This document shows positions 45,103 to 53,959 of a stretch of 64,000 nt of DNA, one piece after another (positions within the stretch are counted from its first letter, which is position 1; each line of letters starts with the position of its first letter). This DNA is from Flavobacteriales bacterium (GTDB taxonomy: Bacteria > Bacteroidota > Bacteroidia > Flavobacteriales_F > PHOS-HE28), in NCBI GenBank assembly GCA_016704485.1, contig JADJAA010000001.1:496001-560000 (forward strand), in the 5' to 3' direction. A program made the position numbers and the translations under genes. The notes beneath the pieces are model-generated. The model was not told where the DNA came from, did no database searches, and was given only the letters and a program-made list of their open reading frames with translations.

Positions 45103-46422
45103 TTAGTAGTGGCACTTGGCGCATTCCCAGCCACCAAGTTCCTTAACAGTGATCTTATCGTCCTTGAGGTATTCCTTCAATTGTTCGTGACCCATATCGG
45201 TTTCTTCCAATCGTGCCATTACCTCATCGTAATAACCGTTGCCGGCCATTTTAACTTCCTTCGTACCGTGGCAATCGATGCACCAACCCATGGTAAGTGG
45301 CGACCATTGCTCAACAACATCCATCTCAGTATCCACAGGACCATGGCACTCTTGACATTCCAATTGGCCAACGACCACATGCTGTTGGTGATTGAAATAA
45401 ACGTGATCAGGAAGGTTATGCACCTTTACCCAACGGATCGGCTCCTCTTTTCCGGAGTAGGTCTGCGTTGCAGGGTCCCAACCGATGGCCGCATAGATCT
45501 TCGCGATCTCCGTGGTTCCGGTCTTTTTCCCCGTATCCACTGATTTGTGGCAGTTCATACACACGTTGGTGCTTGGTATGCCTGCATGCTTGCTCTTGCT
45601 TGCACTGCTATGGCAATACTGGCAATTGATCGCCAAATTATCCTTACCTGCATGAAGGGTGTGGTCGAATGCGATGGGTTGCTCCGGCTTGTAATGTGCT
45701 ACTTCCTCACCACCATAAACGCTGATGTTGAAAGCCGCATCCCATAAGGCCAAGAAGCCCCAGACCACAAAGAATAATACGATCACCGTAGCAAAGGCTT
45801 TATTCTTCCAAGCCCATCCTTTTAAGCGCTGCCAACGCGTAAGATCAGCCAATGCTGGGCGACCCTCCGCTTCGCGAACAGCATTGTCCAAACTGCGTTT
45901 TACACCACCCAATGATGCTGCAACAATGGCAAGCAACAAGGCAATGACGACCAACCAGGTCCAAGCACTGCCAGCACCTTCATCCGTTGATGCCGTCTCC
46001 GTTCCAGGAGGAGGAGGAGGTGGAGCCGGAGGTGCGTAGTTGTCAGCGTAGTACAATATTGCATCGATCTCTTCATTGGTAACGGCGTTGGCCGTCATTG
46101 GACTCTTATTCCACTTTGCGAATAGTTCAGTCGCGTAAGCGTTACCGGTCTTCAAAAAGGCCGAACTGTTCCTTACCCACTCGTAGATATCACCTTTGCC
46201 ATCCCAGCGCTCAACAGCACCCTTCAACGCCGGGCCGGTCATATCCTTATCCGGCTTATGGCAACTTGCGCAGTTGCCTTTGAAGAGCTTTTCCCCGGCG
46301 GCATAGGTGGCCGCATCGGCTCCTTGGGCGTGTACCGAAGACATGCCGAAAGCCAAGAAGAAAGCGAAAGTGGCGACTAGGAGTTTGATGGAATATTTCG
46401 AGATCCTTGCTACACGCGGCAT
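45103..46422 (-). CDS. actA: Alternative complex III subunit ActA (multihaem cytochrome c)
   Basis: This 439-residue cytochrome has a signal sequence (LLVATFAFFLAFGMSSVHAQ), a monohaem domain (GEKLFKGNCASCHKP), a Pro-rich linker, a membrane helix (WTWLVVIALLLAIVAASLGG), a second helix (FATVIVLFFVVWGFLALWD) and a class III-like domain. Six CxxCH motifs are visible: CASCH, CQYCH, CMNCH, CQECH, CIDCH and CAKCH, the last at the very C-terminus. It collects electrons from ActB. It is the first gene of the eight-gene respiratory operon; a TACTTTTG -7 box lies at 46473-46466, giving a leader of about 37 nt, with a 29-bp palindrome farther upstream. Confidence 0.95.
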   Translation of the reverse strand: MPRVARISKYSIKLLVATFAFFLAFGMSSVHAQGADAATYAAGEKLFKGNCASCHKPDKDMTGPALKGAVERWDGKGDIYEWVRNSSAFLKTGNAYATELFAKWNKSPMTANAVTNEEIDAILYYADNYAPPAPPPPPPGTETASTDEGAGSAWTWLVVIALLLAIVAASLGGVKRSLDNAVREAEGRPALADLTRWQRLKGWAWKNKAFATVIVLFFVVWGFLALWDAAFNISVYGGEEVAHYKPEQPIAFDHTLHAGKDNLAINCQYCHSSASKSKHAGIPSTNVCMNCHKSVDTGKKTGTTEIAKIYAAIGWDPATQTYSGKEEPIRWVKVHNLPDHVYFNHQQHVVVGQLECQECHGPVDTEMDVVEQWSPLTMGWCIDCHGTKEVKMAGNGYYDEVMARLEETDMGHEQLKEYLKDDKITVKELGGWECAKCHY

Positions 46423-46465
46423 TCAGAGCAAATTGAGGGGGATGACCACATTTTTCATCCGGGCG

Positions 46466-46473
46466 CAAAAGTA
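46466..46473 (-). promoter_or_regulatory. -7 box of the ACIII-oxidase operon
   Basis: The minus strand reads TACTTTTG, an exact TAnnTTTG match 43 nt before the actA ATG. The -33 position is poor, which fits a promoter needing an activator or responding to a regulator. Confidence 0.6.
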
Positions 46474-46524
46474 AACGCCCAACTGAAAGGACCGCTATGC
46501 TTTGTGCTACTTGTAACGGGGTTG

Positions 46525-46553
46525 TCACTATTTAGAGTGATTCTAAATAGTGA
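46525..46553. promoter_or_regulatory. 29-bp palindrome between actA and SPOR gene (candidate operator)
   Basis: TCACTATTTAGA (46525-46536) and TCTAAATAGTGA (46542-46553) are perfect 12-bp inverted repeats around GTGAT. The core ATTTAGA-N5-TCTAAAT has the AT-rich shape of dimeric metal-regulator sites such as Fur or DtxR-type boxes. It lies about 60 bp upstream of the actA -7 box and 130 bp upstream of the SPOR gene -7 box. It could alternatively be a hairpin in an unseen transcript. Confidence 0.5.
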
Positions 46554-46683
46554 TCTTTGCCGAAACCCATTATGGATCATGTGGTTGAGCATGATCACCA
46601 CTGTTCGCTAACGTTCAATGCACAACGAATTGTGGACCCTTGGATTTATCCGGGATCATTGGTTCACATGAACGTGTTCGGCA

Positions 46684-46691
46684 TACTTTTG
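46684..46691 (+). promoter_or_regulatory. -7 box for SPOR gene
   Basis: TACTTTTG, an exact TAnnTTTG match, ends 5 nt before the ATG at 46697 and 14 nt before the ATG at 46706. A possible -33 ATTG lies at 46658-46661 (22-nt spacing, slightly long). Confidence 0.5.
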
Positions 46692-46696
46692 GCCAC

Positions 46697-47191
46697 ATGT
46701 TCCGCATGCGTTCCATTCTGCATTTCGTCCTTTTTCTCTGCTCGGTGATCCCTGCTCTTGCACAGGACGATGACGAACCTGCTCGGTTATTCGAACCATA
46801 CTCACCAGGGCAGATCATACTTGATAACGATACTCCCTCTATTGATACCGTACATGCCGTTTTGCCGATGAGACCGGGAAAGGTCTCGTACTTGACCTCA
46901 CCGGCCATTGAGAAGTTGATGGTCGATTATGCGGATCGGAAACATCCACTCCGTGGATACCGCGTTCAGATATTCTTAGGCGAACGTGCAGCCGCCGAGA
47001 ACATGAAACGTGGTTTTCTACAAAAGCACCCGGAGACACCTGCCTATTTGAGCTGGCTAGCGCCAAATTTCAAGCTTCGCGTTGGCGATTACAGAACACG
47101 GCTCGAGGCTGAGAAAATGCTGCATGAACTGCGCACCGCATACCCCGGTTGCTTCGTTGTTCCGGACGAGGTGGAGATGCCGCGGTTATGA
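46697..47191 (+). CDS. SPOR-domain periplasmic protein
   Basis: This 164-residue protein has a signal peptide (MRSILHFVLFLCSVIPALAQ) and a C-terminal SPOR domain at about residues 85-160 (YRVQIFLGERAAAENMKRGF, FKLRVGDYRTRLEAEKMLHEL, GCFVVPDEVEM). SPOR domains bind denuded peptidoglycan glycan strands, often at division sites. Two starts are possible: ATG 46697 (used, 5 nt after the -7 box, matching the spacing of other genes here) or ATG 46706. A bidirectional terminator at 47210-47237 separates it from the convergent infB. Confidence 0.85.
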   Translation: MFRMRSILHFVLFLCSVIPALAQDDDEPARLFEPYSPGQIILDNDTPSIDTVHAVLPMRPGKVSYLTSPAIEKLMVDYADRKHPLRGYRVQIFLGERAAAENMKRGFLQKHPETPAYLSWLAPNFKLRVGDYRTRLEAEKMLHELRTAYPGCFVVPDEVEMPRL

Positions 47192-47209
47192 GCACGATCT
47201 TGAACATGC

Positions 47210-47237
47210 AAAAGCCCGACTAAACGCCGGGCTTTTT
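47210..47237. terminator. Bidirectional intrinsic terminator between SPOR gene and infB
   Basis: AAAAGCCCG (47210-47218) pairs with CGGGCTTTT (47228-47236), with T runs on both strands: TTTTT at 47233-47237 for the plus-strand SPOR gene and TTTT at 47213-47210 for minus-strand infB. A second hairpin, CCCGC/GCGGG (47248-47265), lies on the infB side. Confidence 0.85.
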
Positions 47238-47279
47238 CTATGTGTTTCCCGCTATACAACGCGGGCTGGACCACGCGTT

Positions 47280-49991
47280 CTATTTATCGTCCAATGTCCG
47301 CTTCACTTCCGTCATTTCGAAGGACTCTACGTTGTCGCCTACTTTGATGTCGTTGAAGTTCTTGATGCTCAGGCCACACTCGTAACCGTGCGTAACCTCC
47401 TTGGCATCGTCCTTGAATCGTTTGAGGTCGCTAAGCTCGCCGGTATATACCACGATGCCGTCCCGGATCAAGCGCACTTTGTTATTGCGAACGATCTTTC
47501 CATCCAGAACGTAACAACCGGCAACGGTACCCACTTTGCTGATGCGGAATGTATCGCGAACCTCAGCCGTACCAACGATCTTCTCTACCTCCTTCGGAGC
47601 GAGCATGCCTTCCATGGCTTGCTTGATCTCTTCGATGGCTGCGTAGATGATGGAATACAGGCGGATGTCGATCTCCTCGTTCTCGGCCAATTTCCGTGCA
47701 CCCGGTGTCGGGCGAACTTGGAAACCGATGATGATGGCATTTGATGCACTTGCAAGCAATACATCACTCTCCGCAATAGGACCTACGGCACGGTGGATCA
47801 CGTTGACCTTGATGCTCTCTGTGGTGAGCTTCAACAACGAATCGGTGAGCGCTTCCACGGAACCATCCACGTCACCTTTCACGATGATGTTCAATTCCTT
47901 GAAATCACCGATCGCCAAACGACGCCCGATCTCATCCAACGTAATGTGCTTATGCGTACGAATGCCCTGCTCGCGCTGCAATTGCTGACGGCGTGTAGCG
48001 ATCTGGCGCGCGTCGCGATCATCCTCGAATACCTGGAATGTATCACCCGCATTCGGCGCTCCATCCAAACCAAGAATACTAACAGGTGTGCCAGGTGTAG
48101 CTTCATCCACTTGCTGCCCACGCTCATTGTACATGTTCCGTACTCGACCGCTGTGCTGACCTGCAAGGATCACATCGCTCTTACGCAATGTTCCACCATT
48201 CACCAATAACGTGGTGACGTAACCGCGGCCTTGCTCCAACGTGCTTTCGATCACCACGCCGATCGCGCGCTTTCCTGGATCGGCCTTACGATCAAGGATC
48301 TCAGCCTCCAGCAGTACTTTTTCCAAGAGCTGGTCTATACCGATTCCTTTCTTGGCACTTATCTCTTGGGTCTGGAACTTTCCACCCCACTCTTCCACCA
48401 GGATGTTCATCTGCGATAGTTCTTCGCGGATCTTCTCGGCGTTCGCTCCTTCCTTATCGATCTTGTTGAACGCGAAAACCATCGGTACGCCAGCAGCTTG
48501 CGCGTGGTTAATGGCCTCACGTGTTTGTGGCATCACACTATCATCCGCAGCAATTACGATGATCGCAATGTCGGTTACTTGTGCACCGCGTGCACGCATT
48601 GCGGTAAATGCTTCGTGGCCCGGTGTATCAAGGAACGTTATGCGCTTTCCACTTTCCAATTCTACGCTATACGCACCAATGTGCTGGGTAATACCACCTG
48701 CTTCACCTGCGATAACGTTGGCTTTGCGGATATGGTCCAGCAACGATGTTTTACCATGGTCAACATGACCCATTACGGTAACGATCGGCGGGCGCTCCAC
48801 TACGCGTTCCGGGTCGTCCTCCTCCACCTGCATGTCATGCTGAACATCAGCACCGACGAATTCTACCTTGAACCCGTATTCATCCGCTATCACTGACAAT
48901 GTCTCAGCATCCAAACGTTGGTTGATACTTACCATCATGCCCAACGTGAAACAGGCCTTGATGATGTCCGTGACCGGTACGCTCATCATGCTGGCCAACT
49001 CACTCGCCGTAACGAACTCCGTTACCTTCAATGTCTTCCCGGCCAATTCCTTTGCTGCTGCCTCTTCTTCGAAACGAACAAAGCGTTGGTCGCGTTTGCC
49101 CTTACGCATCTTGGACCCACGGCTCTTTCCGGACCCGGTCAGGCGAGCCAACGTTTCGCTCACCTTGCGTTTTACGGCATTCTCATCCATTTCACCAGGC
49201 TTAACCGCTGCTGCTGGCCTTTGTGCCTGTTGAACGGCACGATCGATATTGACCGGACCGGGTTTTACAATGCGTTTGCGGCGACCACGCTCTTGTTTCT
49301 CGGTGGGTTTGCGTTCGCGCTCTTTCGGTAGCTCTATCTTGCCTAGTGTTTTAAGACCCGCAAGTTTTGCCACGTTCACGCGAATTGTCTCCGGCTCAAT
49401 TGGTGCGCTCACTGTTGGCACTGGTGGTAGGACCACTTCGGCGGGCTTTTCTGTCGAAGGCGTAACTGGTTCAGCCTGAACTGCTTGAGTTTCCTCGGCT
49501 TTGGCAGGCTCTTCGTTCGAAACTGCTTTGGCTTTAGGCTTCTCGGCTTTGGGTTCTACTGGTTTCGCAGGTGTCTTTTTGTCAAGGTCGATCTTACTTA
49601 CCACCTTAACACCGGCCTTTTCCACTTTGGCCTTTATGGTTTCTGGCACCGGAGCTGGCGCCGCACTGGCCTCCGTTTCCCGCATGTTGTGGATGATGAC
49701 CACCTCTTCATCCCGCGCTTTTACCGCAGGGCTTGGTGGTGCATCCACCAACGAAATGGACTCGCGCTCTTGACGCTGTTGAACCACCTCTTGGCTTTTC
49801 TGCTTGATCTCCTTGTCTTTACCGAACTCGCTTTGCAGCAAGCTATAAAGTTCTCCTGGGATCTTGGTGTTGGGATTGCTTTCCACAGTGTGACCTTTCC
49901 CTTCCAGGAATTCCACCACGGTGTGTAGCCCTAGGTTGAACTCCCTGGTCACCTTGCTTAATCGTATCGCCTTTTCCGTCGCTTCACTCAT
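47280..49991 (-). CDS. infB: Translation initiation factor IF-2
   Basis: This 903-residue GTPase delivers initiator tRNA to the small ribosomal subunit. It has an N-terminal IF2_N-like helix region (SKVTREFNLGLHTVVEFLEGKGH), a long Lys/Glu/Pro/Ala linker (about residues 90-300), then a second IF2_N and the G domain with GHVDHGKTSLLD (G1), GITQHIG (G2), DTPGHEAF (G3), FNKIDKEG (G4) and SAKKG (G5), domain II and C1/C2. The long variable linker is typical of Bacteroidota. It is the last gene of rimP-nusA-infB, 214 nt after nusA; that gap carries a small ACCGGT inverted repeat but no gene. Confidence 0.98.
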   Translation of the reverse strand: MSEATEKAIRLSKVTREFNLGLHTVVEFLEGKGHTVESNPNTKIPGELYSLLQSEFGKDKEIKQKSQEVVQQRQERESISLVDAPPSPAVKARDEEVVIIHNMRETEASAAPAPVPETIKAKVEKAGVKVVSKIDLDKKTPAKPVEPKAEKPKAKAVSNEEPAKAEETQAVQAEPVTPSTEKPAEVVLPPVPTVSAPIEPETIRVNVAKLAGLKTLGKIELPKERERKPTEKQERGRRKRIVKPGPVNIDRAVQQAQRPAAAVKPGEMDENAVKRKVSETLARLTGSGKSRGSKMRKGKRDQRFVRFEEEAAAKELAGKTLKVTEFVTASELASMMSVPVTDIIKACFTLGMMVSINQRLDAETLSVIADEYGFKVEFVGADVQHDMQVEEDDPERVVERPPIVTVMGHVDHGKTSLLDHIRKANVIAGEAGGITQHIGAYSVELESGKRITFLDTPGHEAFTAMRARGAQVTDIAIIVIAADDSVMPQTREAINHAQAAGVPMVFAFNKIDKEGANAEKIREELSQMNILVEEWGGKFQTQEISAKKGIGIDQLLEKVLLEAEILDRKADPGKRAIGVVIESTLEQGRGYVTTLLVNGGTLRKSDVILAGQHSGRVRNMYNERGQQVDEATPGTPVSILGLDGAPNAGDTFQVFEDDRDARQIATRRQQLQREQGIRTHKHITLDEIGRRLAIGDFKELNIIVKGDVDGSVEALTDSLLKLTTESIKVNVIHRAVGPIAESDVLLASASNAIIIGFQVRPTPGARKLAENEEIDIRLYSIIYAAIEEIKQAMEGMLAPKEVEKIVGTAEVRDTFRISKVGTVAGCYVLDGKIVRNNKVRLIRDGIVVYTGELSDLKRFKDDAKEVTHGYECGLSIKNFNDIKVGDNVESFEMTEVKRTLDDK

Positions 49992-50205
49992 GCAGTACCT
50001 GCTATTGGCCTTCCTATTAGGGCGATGGGTTCACCGTCCTTATTCATTGTTGATGCGGGCATCAACTTCATTCCAAATGACGTTTACATCTCACGTCACT
50101 TTCACCGACCGAATGTGTGCTGGACATCCGGGTATTCACTACCGGTCCTTAAACCGGTATACTATTGGTTCTTCACCGCAGTAGCCGTACGATCATGCGC
50201 CCCTA

Positions 50206-51444
50206 CTACGGCTCCAACTCGTCGCGCAAAATGCGGATCACCTCGTTCACGGTCTCGTCCTCCAGATCGGTACGTCTTGCCAATTCGTCCGATGGAATGT
50301 CCAATACCGATCGTGCGGTGTCACATCCTATTCCTTTCAATACCGCAATTATCCATGGTTCGATCTCATCGCCGAACTCGTCCAAACTCACATCGTCCGT
50401 CACTTCATCCGTTTCACGGTAAACGTCAATATCGAAACCGGACAGCTTACCTGCCAATTTGATATTGTGCCCACCTTTTCCGATCGCCAATGCTACTTGG
50501 TCTGGCTTCATGTAGACCTCTGCGCGCTTATTCACCAGATCCAACTTGATGTTGCCCACTTTCGCAGGACTCAATGCACGTTGGATCAATAATTCATCAT
50601 TTGCCGTGAAGTTGATCACATCGATGTTCTCATTCCGCAACTCACGCACGATGCCGTGAATGCGGCTACCTTTCATACCCACACATGCACCAACTGGATC
50701 AATCCGGTCATCGTAGCTTTCTACAGCCACTTTAGCACGCTCGCCGGGTTCACGCACAATGCGCTTGATGGTGATCAAACCATCAGCAACCTCTGGAACT
50801 TCCTGCTCGAACAACTTCTCTAAGAATTCCGGCGCAGTGCGGCTTAGGATCACGACCGGGCTGTTGTTGCGCATATCCACTTTCCACAGTACAGCACGTA
50901 CGCTATCTCCTTTCTTGAAGAAATCGGTTTTGATCTGCTGGTCCTTCGGCAAGATCAACTCGTTGCCTTCATCATCCAGGATCAATGTTTCGCGTTTCCA
51001 GATCTGGTAGACCTCACCGGTAACGATCTCACCTACGCGCTCCTTGTACTTGTTGTAGAGGTGGTCTTTCTCCAACTCCATCAAACGACCTTGCAAGTTC
51101 TGTTTGAGGCTAAGGATGTTCCGGCGACCGAAATCGTTGATCTTGATCTCTTGGCTCACTTCTTCGCCGATCTCAAAATCCGCATCGATCTTGCGGGCTT
51201 CAGCCAATTCGATCTCCAGATCATCATCTTCGCTCATTCCGTCCTCTACAATGATCCTGTTGAGGAAGATCTCAAGATCACCCTTGTCCGGGTTCACGAT
51301 AATATCCACGTTGGCCTCTTCGCCGAAACGGCGTTTCACCACACCACGGAACACATCTTCCAGAATACCCATCATGGTAACACGATCGATGTTCTTGATA
51401 TCCTTGAACTCGCTGAAGCTCTCGATAAGGTTAACAGTACTCAT
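50206..51444 (-). CDS. nusA: Transcription termination/antitermination factor NusA
   Basis: This 412-residue RNA polymerase-binding factor has an N-terminal domain (MSTVNLIESFSEFKDIKNID, VFRGVVKRRFG), the S1 domain (GEIVTGEVYQIWKRETLIL), and two KH domains (GACVGMKGSRIHGIVREL and ALAIGKGGHNIKLAGKLSG). There are no C-terminal acidic repeats of the proteobacterial kind, as is usual in Bacteroidota; the tail has a short helix-hairpin-helix-like region (VLKGIGCDTARSVLDIP). It starts 7 nt after rimP. In E. coli NusA represses its own operon; here the rimP leader has a terminator-like hairpin that could serve a similar loop. Confidence 0.97.
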   Translation of the reverse strand: MSTVNLIESFSEFKDIKNIDRVTMMGILEDVFRGVVKRRFGEEANVDIIVNPDKGDLEIFLNRIIVEDGMSEDDDLEIELAEARKIDADFEIGEEVSQEIKINDFGRRNILSLKQNLQGRLMELEKDHLYNKYKERVGEIVTGEVYQIWKRETLILDDEGNELILPKDQQIKTDFFKKGDSVRAVLWKVDMRNNSPVVILSRTAPEFLEKLFEQEVPEVADGLITIKRIVREPGERAKVAVESYDDRIDPVGACVGMKGSRIHGIVRELRNENIDVINFTANDELLIQRALSPAKVGNIKLDLVNKRAEVYMKPDQVALAIGKGGHNIKLAGKLSGFDIDVYRETDEVTDDVSLDEFGDEIEPWIIAVLKGIGCDTARSVLDIPSDELARRTDLEDETVNEVIRILRDELEP

Positions 51445-51451
51445 TGTCCGT

Positions 51452-51916
51452 TCAATTGAACTTTATTGTTGCTTTTGTTGCACGTATCTCCGAAAAGGGA
51501 AACGTGGTTGTGTCAGTATCCATTTTGGGTAACCGACCTTTTACTTTGCTTGGGTGTTCTATGCGTATGGCCATTTCGGTGTCGTTGTATCCCACTAATA
51601 GGCCACATAACGTGCGGCCATCGATAAGGTCCAGATCCACCAAACGGCCAATGTGTTTCTGGTATTGACGCGCCACCTTGAAGGGGCGACCCATACCCGG
51701 ACTGGAGAATTGCAGTTCAAGATCGTCAGCAGCCTCACCCAGGTCCTCGCGAACCGCTTTATTCAGCCGAACTAGTTCCTCCAGTGTTATGGCGTTGTCA
51801 TTATCGACCTCCACAACGCACTTATCACCCGCTCGCAGTTCTACCGCAACTAAAAAGTGCGCTGTATCCGCAAGGTGTTTTTCGACGATGTTCTGCACGT
51901 GTGCTGCCGTGATCAT
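51452..51916 (-). CDS. rimP: Ribosome maturation factor RimP
   Basis: This 154-residue protein is needed for maturation of the 30S subunit. The RimP N-domain (VEKHLADTAHFLVAVELRAGDKCVVEVDND, quoted as its first and last parts) and the C-terminal SH3-like domain (SSPGMGRPFKVARQY, DGRTLCGLLVGY) are present. The ATG at 51916 begins MITAAHVQNIV; an open frame continues upstream without ATG through the leader hairpin. It is the first gene of rimP-nusA-infB. A perfect -7 box at 51997-51990 predicts a 68-nt leader that contains the terminator-like hairpin at 51943-51966. Confidence 0.95.
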   Translation of the reverse strand: MITAAHVQNIVEKHLADTAHFLVAVELRAGDKCVVEVDNDNAITLEELVRLNKAVREDLGEAADDLELQFSSPGMGRPFKVARQYQKHIGRLVDLDLIDGRTLCGLLVGYNDTEMAIRIEHPSKVKGRLPKMDTDTTTFPFSEIRATKATIKFN

Positions 51917-51942
51917 TAACGCTCCCAGTGCGGCTAAGGAAC

Positions 51943-51966
51943 AAAAAAGAGGGGCTTTCCCCTCTT
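51943..51966 (-). terminator. Terminator-like hairpin in the rimP leader (possible attenuator)
   Basis: On the minus strand AAGAGGGG (51966-51959) pairs with CCCCTCTT (51954-51947) around AAAG, followed by a run of six T (51948-51943). It is a strong intrinsic terminator located after the predicted rimP promoter and 26 nt before the rimP ATG. It could end transcripts from the upstream MORN gene, or act as a regulated attenuator of rimP-nusA-infB. Confidence 0.8.
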
Positions 51967-51989
51967 CCTCTTCTTCGCCGCTGACGGTG

Positions 51990-51997
51990 CAAATGTA
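51990..51997 (-). promoter_or_regulatory. -7 box of the rimP-nusA-infB operon
   Basis: The minus strand reads TACATTTG (followed by CA), an exact TAnnTTTG match. The predicted start is near 51984, upstream of the hairpin at 51966-51943. The -33 region has no good TTTG at 17-20 nt spacing. Confidence 0.5.
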
Positions 51998-52102
51998 AGG
52001 TTTTGTTGGCAATTGTTATACGATCAGGGGAAAGTTCAGTGGTTCAGTTACCAACCACGGAATATGGCCGATTGCAGCAGGTGGTGATGGAATGCGCGTA
52101 TT

Positions 52103-53836
52103 TCAGCGCCCACCAGGCACACCACCACCGCGTGGCTTATCCGTTGGCGGTGGCGGGGCTTTTTTCACGGCACCATCCTCGAACTCCGTAGTCTTGGTGG
52201 GCTTACCATCATTTCCATAGAACGTCATGGTGCCATGCAGGCGACCATTCCTGTAGTTCATTTCCTGTATGACGCTTCCGCGCTGATCATAGACCTTGCA
52301 GGCGCCGTTCGGATCACCATTCTGGAAGCTTTGTTCGCGCATTTTCACACCGGCATCATCGAAATAAACCCAGTTTCCGTTGGGGGTACCAGTCATGTAC
52401 TGACCTTCACTGATGGTGAGTCCGTTGATGTTGAACGTAATCCATACACCAGATCTCTTGCCATCGGCGTAGCTGCCTTGCTCCTTAATGCGCCCACCTA
52501 CAGCTTTGCCCGGCGGGCTTTCATGGTAGAGCTTCCATGGGCCATGTTTAAGATCATCTTTGTAAGTGCCTTCGTAATCAGGCTCGCCATCAGGGAACCA
52601 ACCGAACCACATGCCATCCAGCTTGCCGGACTTGAATGTTCCCTTGGTCTGTACTTGTCCGGTCTCGAACCAGCTGGTCCATTGGCCGTTCTCTTCTCCA
52701 TCTGAGTATGGTCCTTCTTGCAAAAGCTGACCACTCTCGAATCGAGTTGACCATACTCCGTCTTTCACACCATTCTTATACGTTCCCTTCTTCCATAGTT
52801 CGCCGCCTTCGTAGTAATAGACCCAATCCCCATGTTCCTTATCCGCTTCGAAACCTCCGGTGCTGCTCAATTGGCCATTCGGATACCAATATCGCCATGT
52901 ACCTTGGCGTAGACCATTGGTGAACGGGCCTTCCATTTCCTTTTTGCCCGTGGGATCATACCACTGCCAAAGCCCATCCTTAACTCCTGCTTTAAAGGAA
53001 CCGGCAGCATTGACCTCTCCACTCCGGTGCCATAATGTGTAGGGACCATTAAGTTTGCCATTATCATACGTGTCCAGCTTTTCTTTATCGCCATTGCTGA
53101 ACCAATATTCCCATGTACCGTGTTTTACACCGCTTTGATACGCGCCTTTCGCACGTGGATTTCCAGCGGGATAGTACTCTGCGAATGGACCACTCCTTAC
53201 ACCGTAGGTATAGGTACTTTCCTCTTGGATACTGCCGCTCCCATAATAATTCCGCAAAATGCCACTGCCTTCCTTTATTGTCTGAACACCGCTACTATCC
53301 CACGCATCGGTGACCAACATCAATGTATCCTGCCAGGCTTCACGCAGCATGGGCATGCTATCCGGATAGAAGTAGGACCAAGCACCTATCTTGTTTCCAT
53401 TACGGTAATGACCTTGTTCCATAATGTCGCCACTCCGATATCGACTTGTACGAACACTATCCAACACACCGCGCTTGAACCAGCCATCGTGTTCCACAAC
53501 GCCGTTCGGGTAGTAGATCTTAACATGCCCGTCGCGTTCGCCGCTTTTGAATTCGGCCATCTCCATGAGCTTGCCGTCCGGGTCATAGAACTTCCATTCA
53601 CCCCATTCACGACCACTCACGAACAGCCCTTCACTCTTCTTGATGGTCTTTTTCGCATCCCAATGGTCCACGAAAGGTTGTACGGCCTGGGCCTGGGCGT
53701 TCAGAGAGACCAGGAAATAAGAAAAGACCGCAGCGGAGCATAACCGGAAAGCTGTTGGTAGTGCTTTGAACGCATTGCGAAACGGTTCAATACCGACTTG
53801 TTCGGAACGCGAAATGTTCTGGGTTATTTCCAACAT
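52103..53836 (-). CDS. MORN/YwqK-repeat secreted protein
   Basis: This 577-residue protein has an N-terminal hydrophobic segment near residues 30-50 (LCSAAVFSYFLVSLNAQAQA) consistent with a signal peptide preceded by a long n-region. About eighteen tandem MORN-like repeats of 22-25 residues follow (pattern GxWxxYxxxGxxxxxGxYxxGxxxG, e.g. GTWRYWYPNGQLSSTGGFEADKE in pieces), the kind annotated as toxin-antitoxin YwqK family antitoxin, though no toxin is present nearby and that label is misleading here. A Pro-rich tail (APPPPTDKPRGGG) ends it. The ATG at 53836 is preceded after 6 nt by a TACTTTCG box, which argues against the longer frame. Function unknown; membrane or surface contact is common for MORN arrays. 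Confidence 0.8.
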   Translation of the reverse strand: MLEITQNISRSEQVGIEPFRNAFKALPTAFRLCSAAVFSYFLVSLNAQAQAVQPFVDHWDAKKTIKKSEGLFVSGREWGEWKFYDPDGKLMEMAEFKSGERDGHVKIYYPNGVVEHDGWFKRGVLDSVRTSRYRSGDIMEQGHYRNGNKIGAWSYFYPDSMPMLREAWQDTLMLVTDAWDSSGVQTIKEGSGILRNYYGSGSIQEESTYTYGVRSGPFAEYYPAGNPRAKGAYQSGVKHGTWEYWFSNGDKEKLDTYDNGKLNGPYTLWHRSGEVNAAGSFKAGVKDGLWQWYDPTGKKEMEGPFTNGLRQGTWRYWYPNGQLSSTGGFEADKEHGDWVYYYEGGELWKKGTYKNGVKDGVWSTRFESGQLLQEGPYSDGEENGQWTSWFETGQVQTKGTFKSGKLDGMWFGWFPDGEPDYEGTYKDDLKHGPWKLYHESPPGKAVGGRIKEQGSYADGKRSGVWITFNINGLTISEGQYMTGTPNGNWVYFDDAGVKMREQSFQNGDPNGACKVYDQRGSVIQEMNYRNGRLHGTMTFYGNDGKPTKTTEFEDGAVKKAPPPPTDKPRGGGVPGGR

Positions 53837-53959
53837 CGGGGACGAAAGTAATTCGCGTGGCAAGTGTTGAACGACCTCCGCGTAGTTACTCATCAACAAC
53901 GAACATCCGTTACGATCCTTGTGACAATAACGCTCCCACTTCGTCATAGGATCATTACA

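Noticed and set aside
52103..53836. Toxin-antitoxin module suggested by YwqK/MORN repeats
   Set aside because: The YwqK antitoxin label comes from repeat similarity; no adjacent toxin gene exists and the protein has a signal-like N-terminus.
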